Source: Hyphomicrobiales bacterium
GTDB lineage: Bacteria; Pseudomonadota; Alphaproteobacteria; Rhizobiales; Xanthobacteraceae
Assembly (NCBI GenBank): GCA_017305555.1
Contig: JAFKKM010000027.1
Location: 16,099-80,098 of the forward strand
Direction of reading: 5' to 3'
DNA: 64,000 nt
The notes below the pieces were generated by a model, which saw only the letters and a program-made list of their open reading frames with translations, was not told where the DNA came from and ran no database searches. How positions within the stretch are numbered: the first letter of the stretch is position 1; each line of letters starts with the position of its first letter. The position numbers and the translations under genes were made by a program. This document shows positions 1 through 9,944 of the stretch, in pieces.

Positions 1-890
1 TGCGCGCCGGCGATCACGTCGTCGCGGCGAAAGCAATGTTCGGTTCCTGCCGCTATGTCGTCGAGGATCTGCTGCCGCGCTACGGCATCGAATCCACCTT
101 GGTGGACGGCCTCGATCTCGATCAGTGGCAGAAAGCGATGCGGCCCAACACGCGCACCTGCTTTCTCGAAAGTCCGACGAACCCGACGCTCGACGTGCTC
201 GACATCGGCGCCATCGCAACCATCGCCCACGCGGCCGGTGCACGCCTGATCGTCGACAACGTGTTCGCAACACCGATATGGCAAAGCCCGCTGGCGCTCG
301 GCGCTGACGTCGTGGTGTATTCTGCGACCAAGCACATCGACGGACAGGGGCGCTGTCTCGGCGGCATCGTCCTGTCGTCGGATGCGTTCATTCAGGAACA
401 TATCCATACGTTCCTGCGCCAGACTGGCCCGTCGATCTCGCCGTTCAATGCGTGGACCTTGACGAAAGGCCTTGAAACGCTGGCAATCCGCGTCCGGCAA
501 CAGACTGCGAATGCAGCCGCTATCGCTGACGTGCTGGCGGCGCACCCGAAGATTGCGCGGCTGATCTATCCGGGCCGCGCCGATCATCCGCAGGCGGCGC
601 TGGTGAAAAAGCAGATGCGTGCCGGCTCGACCTTGATCGGCTTCGAAGTGAAAGGTGGCAAGCCTGCCGCGTTCCGCTTCCTCAATGCGCTCAAGCTCGC
701 CCGCATCAGCAACAATCTCGGCGACGCGCGCAGCCTCGTCACGCATCCGGCGACCACGACGCATCAGCGGCTGCCGATCGAGGCTCGCGCCGAACTCGGC
801 ATCGGCGAAGGCTTCGTGCGTTTTTCGGCGGGACTGGAACACGCCGACGACCTGATCGCAGATATCGATGCCGCGCTCGAGCAGGCGTGA
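1..890 (+). CDS. metZ: O-succinylhomoserine sulfhydrylase (5' end outside window)
   Basis: PLP enzyme of the Cys/Met metabolism gamma-family that converts O-succinylhomoserine and sulfide to homocysteine in methionine synthesis. The reading frame is already open at base 3, so the first part of the gene lies upstream of the window; 295 codons are visible. The motif SATKHIDGQGR carries the PLP lysine (codon at 330-332), and the C-terminal SLVTHPATTTHQ segment is typical of this family. The nearest alternative is another gamma-family enzyme such as cystathionine gamma-lyase or beta-lyase. MetZ is preferred from the overall sequence style and because alphaproteobacteria commonly use this enzyme. 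Confidence 0.88.
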   Translation, partial: RAGDHVVAAKAMFGSCRYVVEDLLPRYGIESTLVDGLDLDQWQKAMRPNTRTCFLESPTNPTLDVLDIGAIATIAHAAGARLIVDNVFATPIWQSPLALGADVVVYSATKHIDGQGRCLGGIVLSSDAFIQEHIHTFLRQTGPSISPFNAWTLTKGLETLAIRVRQQTANAAAIADVLAAHPKIARLIYPGRADHPQAALVKKQMRAGSTLIGFEVKGGKPAAFRFLNALKLARISNNLGDARSLVTHPATTTHQRLPIEARAELGIGEGFVRFSAGLEHADDLIADIDAALEQA

Positions 891-1053
891 GTTTGTCGCG
901 AGCACGGCTACCTTCGCGCGGCTATACGACGAAATGCGCAGACGTGAACACCATACTGCGGCGTTTTTGCAAGTCGCAGCCATGACTACAGCAGACTAAA
1001 ATCTGCGGCGGCTTTCGGCCAAATTTCAATGACATAACAAGAAGAGGCGTCTG

Positions 1054-2259
1054 ATGAACTGCAAAACTTTCCTGATGACAGCCGCAGCCGTGCTGACGCT
1101 CGGCGGCGCGGCTCAGGCGGAGACTCCGATCAAGCTCGGCGTGCTCAACGACATGTCGAGCCTGTATGCGGACATCTCCGGGCCGGGCTCGGTGGTCGCC
1201 GCAAAGCTCGCCGTCGAGGATTTCGCTAAGATCAACCCGGACCTCAAGGTCGAGGTGATCGGCGCGGACCATCAGAACAAGCCCGACATCGGCAGCAACA
1301 TCGCGCGCCAGTGGTATGACCGCGAGAACGTCGACGTCATTCTCGACACCACTACGTCGTCTGTCGCGCTTGCCGTCTCCGAAGTGACCAAGGAAAAGAA
1401 AAAGATCTTCATTCCGTCGGGTGGCGGCACATCTGACCTCACCGGCAAATCCTGCTCGCCCTACACCGTGCACTGGACCTACGACACCTGGGCACTCGCC
1501 AATGGCACCGGTTCGGCGATGACCAAGCAGGGCGCGGACACATGGTACATGTTGGTTGCCGACTATGCGTTCGGCGCGGCGCTGGAGCGCGATACCACCG
1601 AAGCCGTCACCAAGGCGGGCGGCAAGGTCGTCGGCAGCGTCAAGCATCCGCTGAATTCGTCGGACTTCTCATCGTTCCTGCTGCGCGCGCAAGCCTCCAA
1701 GGCCAAGGTGGTGGCACTCGCCAATGCCGGCAGCGACATGATCAACACCATCAAACAGGCGGCGGAATTCGGCCTCACCCAGGGCGGCCAGTCGCTCGCC
1801 GGTCTTCTGATCTTCTCCAGCGACGTCAAGGCGCTTGGACTGCAAGCCGCCCAGGGACTGGTGCTGACCGAGGCGTTCTACTGGGACCAGACCGACGCGA
1901 CCCGCGCTTTCTCCAAGCGCTTCGCCGAGAAGTTCAACGGCAAGATGCCGACCAGCTCGCAGGCCGGCGTCTATTCCAGCGTGCTGCACTACCTGAAGGC
2001 GGTCACCGCCGCGAAGTCGAAGGACTCCGACGTGGTGATGGCGAAGATGAAGGAACTGCCGATCGATGACGCGCTGTTCGGCAAGGGTTCGGTCCGCGCG
2101 GACGGCCGCGCCATTCACAACATGTATCTCTATCAGGTGAAGAAGCCGTCCGAATCGAAGGGCGAGTGGGATCTCTACAAGGTGCTCGCCACGATCCCGG
2201 CCGATGAAGCCTTCCGGCCGATGGATCAGGGTGGCTGTCCGCTGGTGGCGAAGAAGTAA
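1054..2259 (+). CDS. ABC transporter periplasmic substrate-binding protein (Peripla_BP_6 / LivK type)
   Basis: Predicted secreted binding protein of 401 residues for a branched-chain amino acid type ABC importer. Residues 1-22 form a signal peptide ending in AQA. The mature protein opens with IKLGVLNDMSSLYADISGPG, the start of the type I periplasmic fold. An AGAGG-like Shine-Dalgarno (about 1043-1047) supports the ATG at 1054. No permease or ATPase genes lie beside it, so it is an orphan binding protein. It is clearly paralogous to the protein at 26471-27682: both share DHQNKPD, ARxWYD, TTSSVALAV and VTKEKKK. Related proteins in this bacterial group often bind aromatic acids or amino acids, but the ligand cannot be told from sequence. 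Confidence 0.85.
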   Translation: MNCKTFLMTAAAVLTLGGAAQAETPIKLGVLNDMSSLYADISGPGSVVAAKLAVEDFAKINPDLKVEVIGADHQNKPDIGSNIARQWYDRENVDVILDTTTSSVALAVSEVTKEKKKIFIPSGGGTSDLTGKSCSPYTVHWTYDTWALANGTGSAMTKQGADTWYMLVADYAFGAALERDTTEAVTKAGGKVVGSVKHPLNSSDFSSFLLRAQASKAKVVALANAGSDMINTIKQAAEFGLTQGGQSLAGLLIFSSDVKALGLQAAQGLVLTEAFYWDQTDATRAFSKRFAEKFNGKMPTSSQAGVYSSVLHYLKAVTAAKSKDSDVVMAKMKELPIDDALFGKGSVRADGRAIHNMYLYQVKKPSESKGEWDLYKVLATIPADEAFRPMDQGGCPLVAKK

Positions 2260-2308
2260 CGCCACCGTCTGACATCGCGTTCGATCGTCGATCGCGAAAT
2301 GCAAAACG

Positions 2309-2339
2309 AAATCCCGGCCAGCGATGGTCGGGATTTTTT
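2309..2339 (+). terminator. Rho-independent terminator of the binding-protein gene
   Basis: An 11-bp stem (2309-2319 with 2326-2336, one G-T wobble) with a short loop is followed by a run of T (2334-2339). It lies about 50 bases after the stop codon of the binding-protein gene and before the convergent SGNH gene. Confidence 0.8.
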
Positions 2340-2427
2340 GCGTCTCAACGGCCACCGCAAAACGTGGATGGCCGCAACAAGTCCGGCCACGACGACGATG
2401 GAAGCACGAACATCAGTCGCTTCGTCG

Positions 2428-3387
2428 CTACAGCGGCCGATAGGTCAGTACATCGGACGGTGCATTGATGCCAAGTTGAACCTGCCCGACCGAACGGATG
2501 ATGTCGTCGCCGAGCAATTGCGCAAAACAGGCGTAGCCCCAGTCGTTCATATGCAGACCGTCGGCGATCGAGAAACGATCGAACCCCAGCGCCTGCTTCT
2601 CGTGCCAGTCGCGCATCACTGCGAAGCGCGGGAAGATGCCGATATGGCGCTGCCCCGCCACCTTGTTGAGAAGCTGCACCATGCGGCTGGCGCTTTCACC
2701 CTTCTGGTTCACCGCGGGGACATATTGCGGGTCGACCAGCACCACGTCGGCGCCGGCGGCCTGAATACGGGAAATCCCCTCCTCGACCTGCGCGATGGTC
2801 GCGGTCGCGTCGAGGTTGCGGAGGATCGCGTTGGTGCCAACCTGCCAGATCACCAGATCGGGCTTCTCGTCGATTACCGCACGCTTCAGCCGGTGCAGCA
2901 TTTCCGGCGCGTCCTCGCCGCCTTTGCCGCGATTGAGAACCTTGATGTCGGCGGTCGGATACTTGCGCTTGAGTTGCGCGGCAAGCCGATTGGGATAGGT
3001 GAATTCCGGCGCTGTCGAGCCATAGCCTTCCGTCGAAGACGATCCGAAGGCGATGATGGTCACCGGCTTGTGCTCGGCGAGCTTGCGCGCGACGTTCGGC
3101 AGCGAACGCATCGTCTTGCTGACGCCTTTGGGCGACAGGCACGGCACCCGACGGAAAATGTCGGTCGCGTTGGACGCCGCGCGCTTCACGTTGGCAATGG
3201 CTTTCGATGTGGTACTGGGCGCTGCCGGTTCGGCCGAGGCACTCGGTCCGTGCGCGGCGGCGGCCGTACCGACGATCCCTTGCGACGTCTGGGCACGCGC
3301 CGGCGTCACGGAACCGATTGTGAATATCAAAGCGACGGTCGACAATTCCGCCAAAACAGCGGCCCAACTGACACGACAGACAATCAT
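2428..3387 (-). CDS. Secreted SGNH/GDSL-family hydrolase or acyltransferase
   Basis: 319-residue secreted SGNH-fold protein. Residues 1-33 look like a signal peptide ending in ARAQ. Residues 34-80 are low complexity (Ala/Ser/Pro). The SGNH blocks are intact: FGSSSTEG at 114-121 with the probable nucleophile Ser117, VGTN at 183-186, and the Asp-His pair D276-x-x-H279 in ADGLHMNDWG. The ATG at 3387 overlaps the stop of the upstream gene (TAATG), so a longer open frame reaching 3465 is not used. It is the third gene of an OpgC-SGNH-SGNH operon. A role in adding or removing acyl groups on a periplasmic glucan or exopolysaccharide is inferred from that context; the substrate is unknown. Confidence 0.8.
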   Translation of the reverse strand: MIVCRVSWAAVLAELSTVALIFTIGSVTPARAQTSQGIVGTAAAAHGPSASAEPAAPSTTSKAIANVKRAASNATDIFRRVPCLSPKGVSKTMRSLPNVARKLAEHKPVTIIAFGSSSTEGYGSTAPEFTYPNRLAAQLKRKYPTADIKVLNRGKGGEDAPEMLHRLKRAVIDEKPDLVIWQVGTNAILRNLDATATIAQVEEGISRIQAAGADVVLVDPQYVPAVNQKGESASRMVQLLNKVAGQRHIGIFPRFAVMRDWHEKQALGFDRFSIADGLHMNDWGYACFAQLLGDDIIRSVGQVQLGINAPSDVLTYRPL

Positions 3388-4145
3388 TACTGCTGGGTCC
3401 TCAGCTCTGCGGGTTTGATGCGCGCGGCCTCGATCACAAAGGTCGCCAGCGCGCGCCCGAGACAATCATGCACCCGCTTGGCCAATTCGATGCCGCGGGA
3501 GTTGTTGAACAGATCGAACTGCCCCGTCTCGTTCCAATGATGCATGATCGCGAAGCGGTCGAACAACGGAACCTCGTGCTGCTGGGCAACGACGCGCATC
3601 ACGTCGAGATAGGGCGCCGTCGTGATCATGGTTTCCATTCGCGGGCCGTATTGCAGGTTCATCAGGGCCACGTCCGCGCCGCGCTTTTGCAAAGCGGTCA
3701 CGCCTTCATCGACAGCCGTTCTGAAATCGTCCGGATCGACCGCTCGCATAGCATCGACCGTCCCGGTCTGCCAGATGACCAAAGTTGGCTGCTTGCCTTC
3801 GAGAATCCGGGCGAGGTCGCCGGAGACGTCCGCTGCGGTCTTCTTGATCTGCAACTGCAAGTTGACGTTGACCTTGACCGTCGGCAGCTTGTCGCGCAAT
3901 GCGGCTTCCATGCGTCCGGGAAAGCCGGTGCCGTCCGGCGCGAGCACGGTGGCGGACCTGCTGCCGATCACCATGATATCGAGCCGACCTTCGGTCTTCA
4001 CCGTCTCGGCCACCTTTTTCAGAGTGGCTTCACTGGCCAGAAAATGGGCCGGGACCTCGCAATTGGGCGGCGGTGCATTCTCGGCTGACGCCGGCACCGT
4101 GCTCCATAGCAAGGCAAGTGCGATCAGGCCGGCAATGGCCTTCAT
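3387..4145 (-). CDS. Secreted SGNH-like protein with degenerate catalytic site
   Basis: 252 residues, signal peptide about 1-21. It aligns by eye with the downstream SGNH protein: LVIWQTGT (123-129) matches LVIWQVGT, DFRTAVDEGVTALQKRGADVALMNLQYGP matches the same region of its neighbour, and FDRFAIMHHWNE matches FPRFAVMRDWHE. All three catalytic positions differ. Block I reads GSRS (Arg63 where Ser is expected), block III has GTV instead of GTN, and the Asp-x-x-His of block V is absent (FNNSRGIE). It is therefore probably a non-catalytic or substrate-binding partner. Its start overlaps the opgC-like stop (ATGA) and its stop overlaps the next start (TAATG), so the three genes are likely translationally coupled. 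Confidence 0.72.
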   Translation of the reverse strand: MKAIAGLIALALLWSTVPASAENAPPPNCEVPAHFLASEATLKKVAETVKTEGRLDIMVIGSRSATVLAPDGTGFPGRMEAALRDKLPTVKVNVNLQLQIKKTAADVSGDLARILEGKQPTLVIWQTGTVDAMRAVDPDDFRTAVDEGVTALQKRGADVALMNLQYGPRMETMITTAPYLDVMRVVAQQHEVPLFDRFAIMHHWNETGQFDLFNNSRGIELAKRVHDCLGRALATFVIEAARIKPAELRTQQ

Positions 4146-5410
4146 GATCCCCCTCCCGCCAGATCGGCGTTGGCTTCGGCGCTTTTCGCGTCTTTTCCGC
4201 CCTTGGCTGCAACCCGCTTATACCATGAAAAGACCGCTGCGGCGGCTGACATGATGACAATCCCGGACAGACTGACAACGAAGTGAATCGCCGCGCCGCC
4301 GGAAACCTCGGCCAGCACGAAATGGCCGGCGAAGGCGAGGAAAACACCGATGCAGAAGATTTCCAGCGAATGCTGGCCGCACAGGATCGCCGGCCTGAGC
4401 CACGGCGACCGCAGCCCCGGCCAGTCGCTCGGCAGCAGATAGACGGTCAGCGCCGCCAGCGCCAGGAAATGGATGAAGCGCAGCACATCGAGATCGGTCT
4501 TGTTGATCGGATACATCCACTGCTCGATGATGCGCGGCACGAAATGACCGAGTTGCGGCAGGTGCCAGGTCAAAGTGACGAAGAATGCCGCCAACAAATA
4601 GGCGACGCAGAGCCCCATCAGAATGCGCGAGGACAGAAGAGGAGCCATGCGCCTGGCTCCGCCCAACGCGCACCAGGCCCCGAACACGAACAACAACTGC
4701 CAGGCGAACGGATTGAAGAACCAGACGCCGTTCGGATAAGCCGGCAGATTGAGATCGAACTCCCAGGCGAGCGCGTAGAGCGCCACCGACAGCCCCAGCG
4801 TGAGATCTGGCTTGCGCTTCATCAGCCACAGGATCGGCGGCAGGAACAGCATCAACACGATATAAAGCGGCAATACGTCCATGTTGACCGGACGAAACTT
4901 CAACAGCAGCGCCTGTACGATGGTGACGTCGGGCTGCTTGAGGAAATCGAGAATGCCCATTTCCTCGGTGTAGAGCGGGTTCTCGAAGCTGGTGGCGACG
5001 TAGGAAATCTCGGCCAGGAAGATCGTGAACAGGAAGACGTGCGCGACGTAGATTTGCCAGACCCGCTTGAGGATGCGGGCGCTCGCCACCACGAAGCCGC
5101 GGTCGGTCATGGCGCGGCCATAGACGAACGCCGCCGTATACCCCGAGATGAAAATGAAGATTTCGGTGGCGTCGCTGAAGCCGTAGTTGCGGATCGTCAG
5201 CCAGGTGAACAGATTGGGCGGCAAGTGATCGACGAAAATCAGCCACAGCGCCAGACCGCGAAACAAATCGAGACGCAACTCACGCTCGCCGGGGGCCGGG
5301 CCGCCCGCGGGGCTCGGCAACTTCCGGACCGGGGGCGATGGCGGCGGCGCGCGGTCCTTCACGGCACTCTCCGTAAAGCCACCGGCGGGCTGGTCGGTAA
5401 CGGACGTCAT
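4142..5410 (-). CDS. opgC: OpgC-family integral membrane acyltransferase
   Basis: Multi-spanning membrane protein of 422 residues from the ATG at 5410; the frame stays open to 5533, so an earlier start is possible. A Pro-rich cytoplasmic N-terminus (about 60 residues) precedes ELRLDLFRGLALWLIFVDH and the segment DATEIFIFISGYTAAFVYGR, both characteristic of OpgC proteins. About ten hydrophobic segments follow. OpgC proteins succinylate osmoregulated periplasmic glucans. First gene of an operon with two secreted SGNH proteins (ATGA overlap at 4142-4145), reminiscent of membrane acyltransferase plus periplasmic SGNH pairs used to acylate cell-surface glycans. Acyl group and acceptor are not shown by the sequence. 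Confidence 0.8.
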   Translation of the reverse strand: MTSVTDQPAGGFTESAVKDRAPPPSPPVRKLPSPAGGPAPGERELRLDLFRGLALWLIFVDHLPPNLFTWLTIRNYGFSDATEIFIFISGYTAAFVYGRAMTDRGFVVASARILKRVWQIYVAHVFLFTIFLAEISYVATSFENPLYTEEMGILDFLKQPDVTIVQALLLKFRPVNMDVLPLYIVLMLFLPPILWLMKRKPDLTLGLSVALYALAWEFDLNLPAYPNGVWFFNPFAWQLLFVFGAWCALGGARRMAPLLSSRILMGLCVAYLLAAFFVTLTWHLPQLGHFVPRIIEQWMYPINKTDLDVLRFIHFLALAALTVYLLPSDWPGLRSPWLRPAILCGQHSLEIFCIGVFLAFAGHFVLAEVSGGAAIHFVVSLSGIVIMSAAAAVFSWYKRVAAKGGKDAKSAEANADLAGGGS

Positions 5411-5647
5411 CGGTTCCGTGAGCCTGAAAGCTGGATTGCGCGCGCGGGGACGGTTCGACGGAAAACACCGCACGACCTCGGCTCCCTTCATAAGGCCGGA
5501 CCCGTGGACGGTCCACGACGGCGCCACGAACAAGCCGATTTTCGCGCTCTCTGACTGACAACTATGTTGAAATCGCGGTCATTGGATGCCGGCGATTTGG
5601 TTCCACCGGCGGGTTTGGGTATGCTGACGACAGCCTGGAAGAACCCG

Positions 5648-6040
5648 ATGTACCGTGCCGTCACCCGTCAGATCGAAGTCACCGTCGAGCCGAATTTCAT
5701 GCCGGAGCGCTCCTCCGACGTGGAGCAGCGCTACTTCTGGTCGTACACCATCGTCATTACCAATGCGGGCGCGGAAACGGTGCAACTGCGCACCCGGCAC
5801 TGGATCATTACCGATGCCACCGGCCGTACCCAGGAAGTGCGCGGCGAGGGCGTGGTCGGCGAACAGCCGACCCTCGGCCCCGGCGAGAGATTTCAGTACA
5901 CCAGCGGCGTACCGCTGCCGACCTCCTCCGGCTTCATGACCGGGCGCTACCAGATGGTGACCGATGGCGGCGAGCGCTTCGAGATCGACATCCCAACCTT
6001 CTCGCTCGACAGCCCGCAGGCCAAGCGGACGCTGAACTGA
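5648..6040 (+). CDS. apaG: ApaG protein
   Basis: 130-residue ApaG (fibronectin-III-like fold), a small cytoplasmic protein linked in enterics to cobalt/magnesium resistance; its biochemical role is not settled. Recognised from [40 protein letters not shown] and the C-terminal [18 protein letters not shown]. The ATG at 5648 is chosen because a GGAAGA Shine-Dalgarno lies about six bases upstream (5637-5642) and the resulting length matches the family. The open frame extends upstream to 5564 but adds no family-like residues. Confidence 0.93.
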   Translation: MYRAVTRQIEVTVEPNFMPERSSDVEQRYFWSYTIVITNAGAETVQLRTRHWIITDATGRTQEVRGEGVVGEQPTLGPGERFQYTSGVPLPTSSGFMTGRYQMVTDGGERFEIDIPTFSLDSPQAKRTLN

Positions 6041-6158
6041 GATTGCAAATCAGTGGTGGGGTGTGGACGACTATATGTCCGCCCCAGCACCTGACGTCGT
6101 CACCGGGCCCGCCCCGATGACCCATCTTCTTTTTGAGAGTCTTCGCGAAGACTGATGG

Positions 6159-6181
6159 ATGGCCGGATCAAGTCCGGCCAT
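6159..6181. repeat. Palindromic REP-like unit, family A
   Basis: A 9-bp perfect inverted repeat (6159-6167 and 6173-6181) with a 5-base loop sits between the convergent apaG and hslO genes. It matches the core of longer family A units at 45126-45220 and 50396-50520. It could also end transcription from either side, though no T-run follows. Confidence 0.65.
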
Positions 6182-6196
6182 GACGAACTTCATCGA

Positions 6197-7207
6197 CTAC
6201 TCCACGCCCGCTTCCTGTGGCGTGAATTCGTAGACCGAACTGCAGAACTCGCAGGTAACGACGACCTTGCCGTCCTTGACCATGTCGGCGCGATCTTCCG
6301 GCGCGAAGCGCGACAGCATTCCGGACACGGCATCGCGCGAGCAGGAGCACTTGGCCTGCACCGATTGCGTCGGAAACACCCGCACGCCGCGCTCATGAAA
6401 CAATCGATAGAGCAGTCGTTCGCCCGACAGGTCCGGATCGATCAGTTCGATGTCCTCGACAGTCCCGATCAGCGACTGTCCCTCGACCCAGGCATCGTCC
6501 TCGGCCACCTGATGCGTGGCACTGCCTTCCGGCGCGTCGCCGGGATCGAGATCGGCCTGCCGCGCCCGCTCCGGCGCCTTGGGCAGGAACTGCAACAATA
6601 GCCCGCCGGCACGCCAACGATGCTTCGGCTTGTCGCCGTCGCCGCCGCGCCATTCCTCGCCGACCGCGATCCGCACACGCGTCGGAATTTGCTCCGAGCG
6701 CAGGAAGTATTCGTGCGCAGCGTCTTCAAAATTGCCGCCCTCGAGCGCCACCAGTCCCTGATAGCGGCTCATGTTGGCGCCCTGATCGATGGTCATGGCC
6801 AGATGCCCGCGACCCAGTAGCGCCGCCGAGTCCTGTCCGTCCGCGAGCCTAGCCGCATCGAAACGCGCATAGGCGCGCAGCCGGTCCGGGGCCTGAAAAT
6901 CGACGATCATCAGCGACACCGGACCATCGGTCTGGGTTTGCAGGATGAAGCGGCCGTCGAATTTCAGCGATGAGCCGAGCAGCACCGTCAGCACCACGGC
7001 CTCGCCAAGCAGCTTGCCGACCGGCGCCGGATAGTCGTGCTTCTCCAGCAACTGGTCGAGCGCCGGGCCGAGCTTGGTCAGGCGACCGCGCAGGTCGAGC
7101 GCGTCGACGCTGAACGGAAGCACGGCATCGTCGACCGGAACGGACGACGGTGTGCGGCTTCGGGTGTCTTCGGTTTTGGCGGGATCGGGCGAATGCGATG
7201 AGGTCAT
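6197..7207 (-). CDS. hslO: Redox-regulated chaperone Hsp33
   Basis: 336-residue cytoplasmic holdase chaperone activated by oxidative unfolding. The C-terminal redox switch holds the four zinc-binding cysteines: C287 and C289 in KCSCSRD, and C319 and C322 in TCEFCSSVY. The core contains GKLLGEAVVLTVLLGSSLKFDGR and LQTQTDGPVSLMIVDF, typical of the family. The N-terminus is some 25 residues longer than in Escherichia coli. It lies just upstream of the argD-argF and VOC genes on the same strand but with separate spacing. Confidence 0.94.
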   Translation of the reverse strand: MTSSHSPDPAKTEDTRSRTPSSVPVDDAVLPFSVDALDLRGRLTKLGPALDQLLEKHDYPAPVGKLLGEAVVLTVLLGSSLKFDGRFILQTQTDGPVSLMIVDFQAPDRLRAYARFDAARLADGQDSAALLGRGHLAMTIDQGANMSRYQGLVALEGGNFEDAAHEYFLRSEQIPTRVRIAVGEEWRGGDGDKPKHRWRAGGLLLQFLPKAPERARQADLDPGDAPEGSATHQVAEDDAWVEGQSLIGTVEDIELIDPDLSGERLLYRLFHERGVRVFPTQSVQAKCSCSRDAVSGMLSRFAPEDRADMVKDGKVVVTCEFCSSVYEFTPQEAGVE

Positions 7208-7285
7208 GGGGCGCTATCTAGGGATGATCCGAGCGGATTGGTACCCCCGCGCGGCGCGCGGTCGAATGCAAGGCTGCCCACCGTC

Positions 7286-7681
7286 TCAAGGCAGATTGAG
7301 CTGCCACGACACACCGAAGCGGTCGTTGACCCAGCCAAAGCGGCGGCTGAAGCCATAGTTGCCGAGCGGCATCAGCACGCCGCCGCCTTCCGACAGCGCC
7401 GCGAAGATGCGTTCGAGATCGGCTTCGGACTCGCAATCGACGAACAGCGAGAGCGACGGCGTGAAGGTGAATCCATGCGACACGAAGCTGTCGCTGAACA
7501 GCACCTGCTGACCGGCCAGCCGGACCACCGCGAACTTGACGGTTCCTTCCGGGCCCGGCTCGCCGGCGCCATAGCGCGTGACGTCGACGATATCGCTATT
7601 CGGGATCAGCCCGACATAGAAGTCGATCGCTTCGCCGGCCCGCCCCTCGAACATCAGGAAAGGACGAACGGTGGTCGCCAT
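7286..7681 (-). CDS. VOC-family (PhnB/glyoxalase-like) protein
   Basis: 131 residues with the vicinal oxygen chelate fold. It opens with RPFLMFEGRAGEAIDFYVGLIPNS-type sequence (metal-site region) and ends with GFSRRFGWVNDRFGVSWQ, as in PhnB-like proteins. These small proteins are often annotated as 3-demethylubiquinone methyltransferase-like without evidence of that activity. It lies 20 bases downstream of argF and may be co-transcribed with it. The specific substrate is unknown. Confidence 0.82.
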   Translation of the reverse strand: MATTVRPFLMFEGRAGEAIDFYVGLIPNSDIVDVTRYGAGEPGPEGTVKFAVVRLAGQQVLFSDSFVSHGFTFTPSLSLFVDCESEADLERIFAALSEGGGVLMPLGNYGFSRRFGWVNDRFGVSWQLNLP

Positions 7682-7701
7682 CGCGCACTCCTATCCGTTG
7701 T

Positions 7702-8618
<917 letters not shown>

Positions 8619-8622
<4 letters not shown>

Positions 8623-9827
8623 CGCGCGGCCTCGAGCTTGGCCGCAGCCGACAGGACTTTGCAGGCGCGCTCCAGCCGCGCCACCGCTTCGTCTAGTTCA
8701 GCCTCGGTGACGATCAGCGGCGGCAGGAACCGCACGACATTATCGCCGGCGCCGACCGTAAGCAGCTTCTCGTTGCGCAAGGCATTGATCAGATCGCCAG
8801 CCGGCAGCACCGCCTTGACGCCGAGCAAAAGGCCCTCGCCGCGCACATCGGCCAGCACGTCGGGATGCCGGTCGACCACCGACGCCAGCTTCTGCTTCAG
8901 AAGCAGCGACATTTTTTGCGCGTGCGGGAAGAAGTCGGGCTTCAACATGACATCGAGCACCGCATTGGCGGCGGCGACCGCCAGCGGATTGCCGCCGAAG
9001 GTCGAGCCGTGCGAGCCCGGCGTCATGCCGGAGGCAGCCTCCTCGGTCGCAAGGCACGCACCGATCGGGAAACCGCCGCCGAGCGCCTTGGCCAGCGACA
9101 TCACGTCGGGCGTGACGCCGGTGCGCTTGTAAGCGAACAGCTCGCCGGTGCGGCCCATGCCGGTCTGCACTTCGTCGAAAATCAGCAGCAGGCCGTTGTC
9201 GTCGCAAAGCTGGCGCAGTTCCTTGAAGAAGGCGTTGGACGCCGCGCGCACGCCGCCTTCGCCCTGCACCGGCTCGATCAGGATGCCGGCGGTATTCGGG
9301 CCGATCGCCTTTTTCACCGCCGCGACATCGCCGAGCGGAACCTGATCGAACCCGTCCATCGGCGGGCCGAAGCCTTCGAGATACTTCGCGGCGCCGGTCG
9401 CGGCCAACGTCGCCAGGGTGCGCCCGTGGAACGCGCCCTCGAAGGTGATGATGCGATAGCGCTCGGGATGTCCCTTCATCGCGTGATAGCGGCGCGCCAC
9501 CTTAATGCAGCACTCCATCGCTTCCGCGCCGGAATTGCAGAAGAACACCTTGTCGGCAAAACTCTGCTCGCACAGCCGCGCGGCGAGCCGTTCGCCGTCT
9601 GGGCTCCTGAAAAGGTTCGACATGTGCCACAGCTTGGTGGCCTGCTCCTGCAACGCCGCCACCAGATACGGATGGGCATGGCCGAGCGCGTTGACCGCGA
9701 CGCCGCTCGTAAAGTCGAGATAGCGCTCGCCATCGGTGCCGATCAGCCACGCCCCTTCGCCGCGCTCGAAGGCGACATCGGCACGGGCGAAGACAGGCAA
9801 CAAATGAGACGGCGCGCTCTTGGTCAT
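8619..9827 (-). CDS. argD: Acetylornithine aminotransferase
   Basis: 402-residue class III PLP aminotransferase of arginine synthesis; it may also act on succinyldiaminopimelate in lysine synthesis. Motifs: [18 protein letters not shown] near the N-terminus, [32 protein letters not shown] (PLP-ring Asp) and [14 protein letters not shown] (PLP lysine). The ATG at 9827 gives the usual length; the frame remains open to 9944 but the extension runs through a hairpin and is not protein-like. First gene of argD-argF. Confidence 0.95.
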
Positions 9828-9918
9828 GACAGGTCCGATCGAACAATAGAGAGACGGGCCGTACTGGCGCGGCGCGAAGAACACGCGACGGCGGCAAAAA
9901 CCCTGTCCCGAAAACGAA

Positions 9919-9944
9919 ATGTGCCGCCTTTCCAGGCGGCACAT
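9919..9944 (-). promoter_or_regulatory. Hairpin in the argD leader (possible attenuator)
   Basis: A perfect 11-bp stem (9919-9929 with 9934-9944) and a 4-base loop lies about 90 bases upstream of argD. On the argD strand it is followed by TTTCGTTTTC, a weak U-rich tail. It could be a leader attenuator or the terminator of a short transcript. No gene on this strand ends just upstream of it. Confidence 0.45.

Noticed and set aside
2299..3540. 413-residue open frame on the plus strand opposite the SGNH gene
   Set aside because: Antisense to a gene with signal peptide and SGNH motifs; no recognisable domain, and long antisense frames are common at this GC content.
4283..5554. 423-residue plus-strand open frame opposite the OpgC gene
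   Set aside because: Composition rich in Gln, Arg and Asp, as expected from the complement of a membrane-protein gene; no family features.
6138..6153. 16-base palindrome AGTCTTCGCGAAGACT considered as a terminator or operator
   Set aside because: The T-rich stretch is on the wrong side for plus-strand termination and A-rich on the minus strand; it lies between gene 3' ends, so no regulatory role could be supported.
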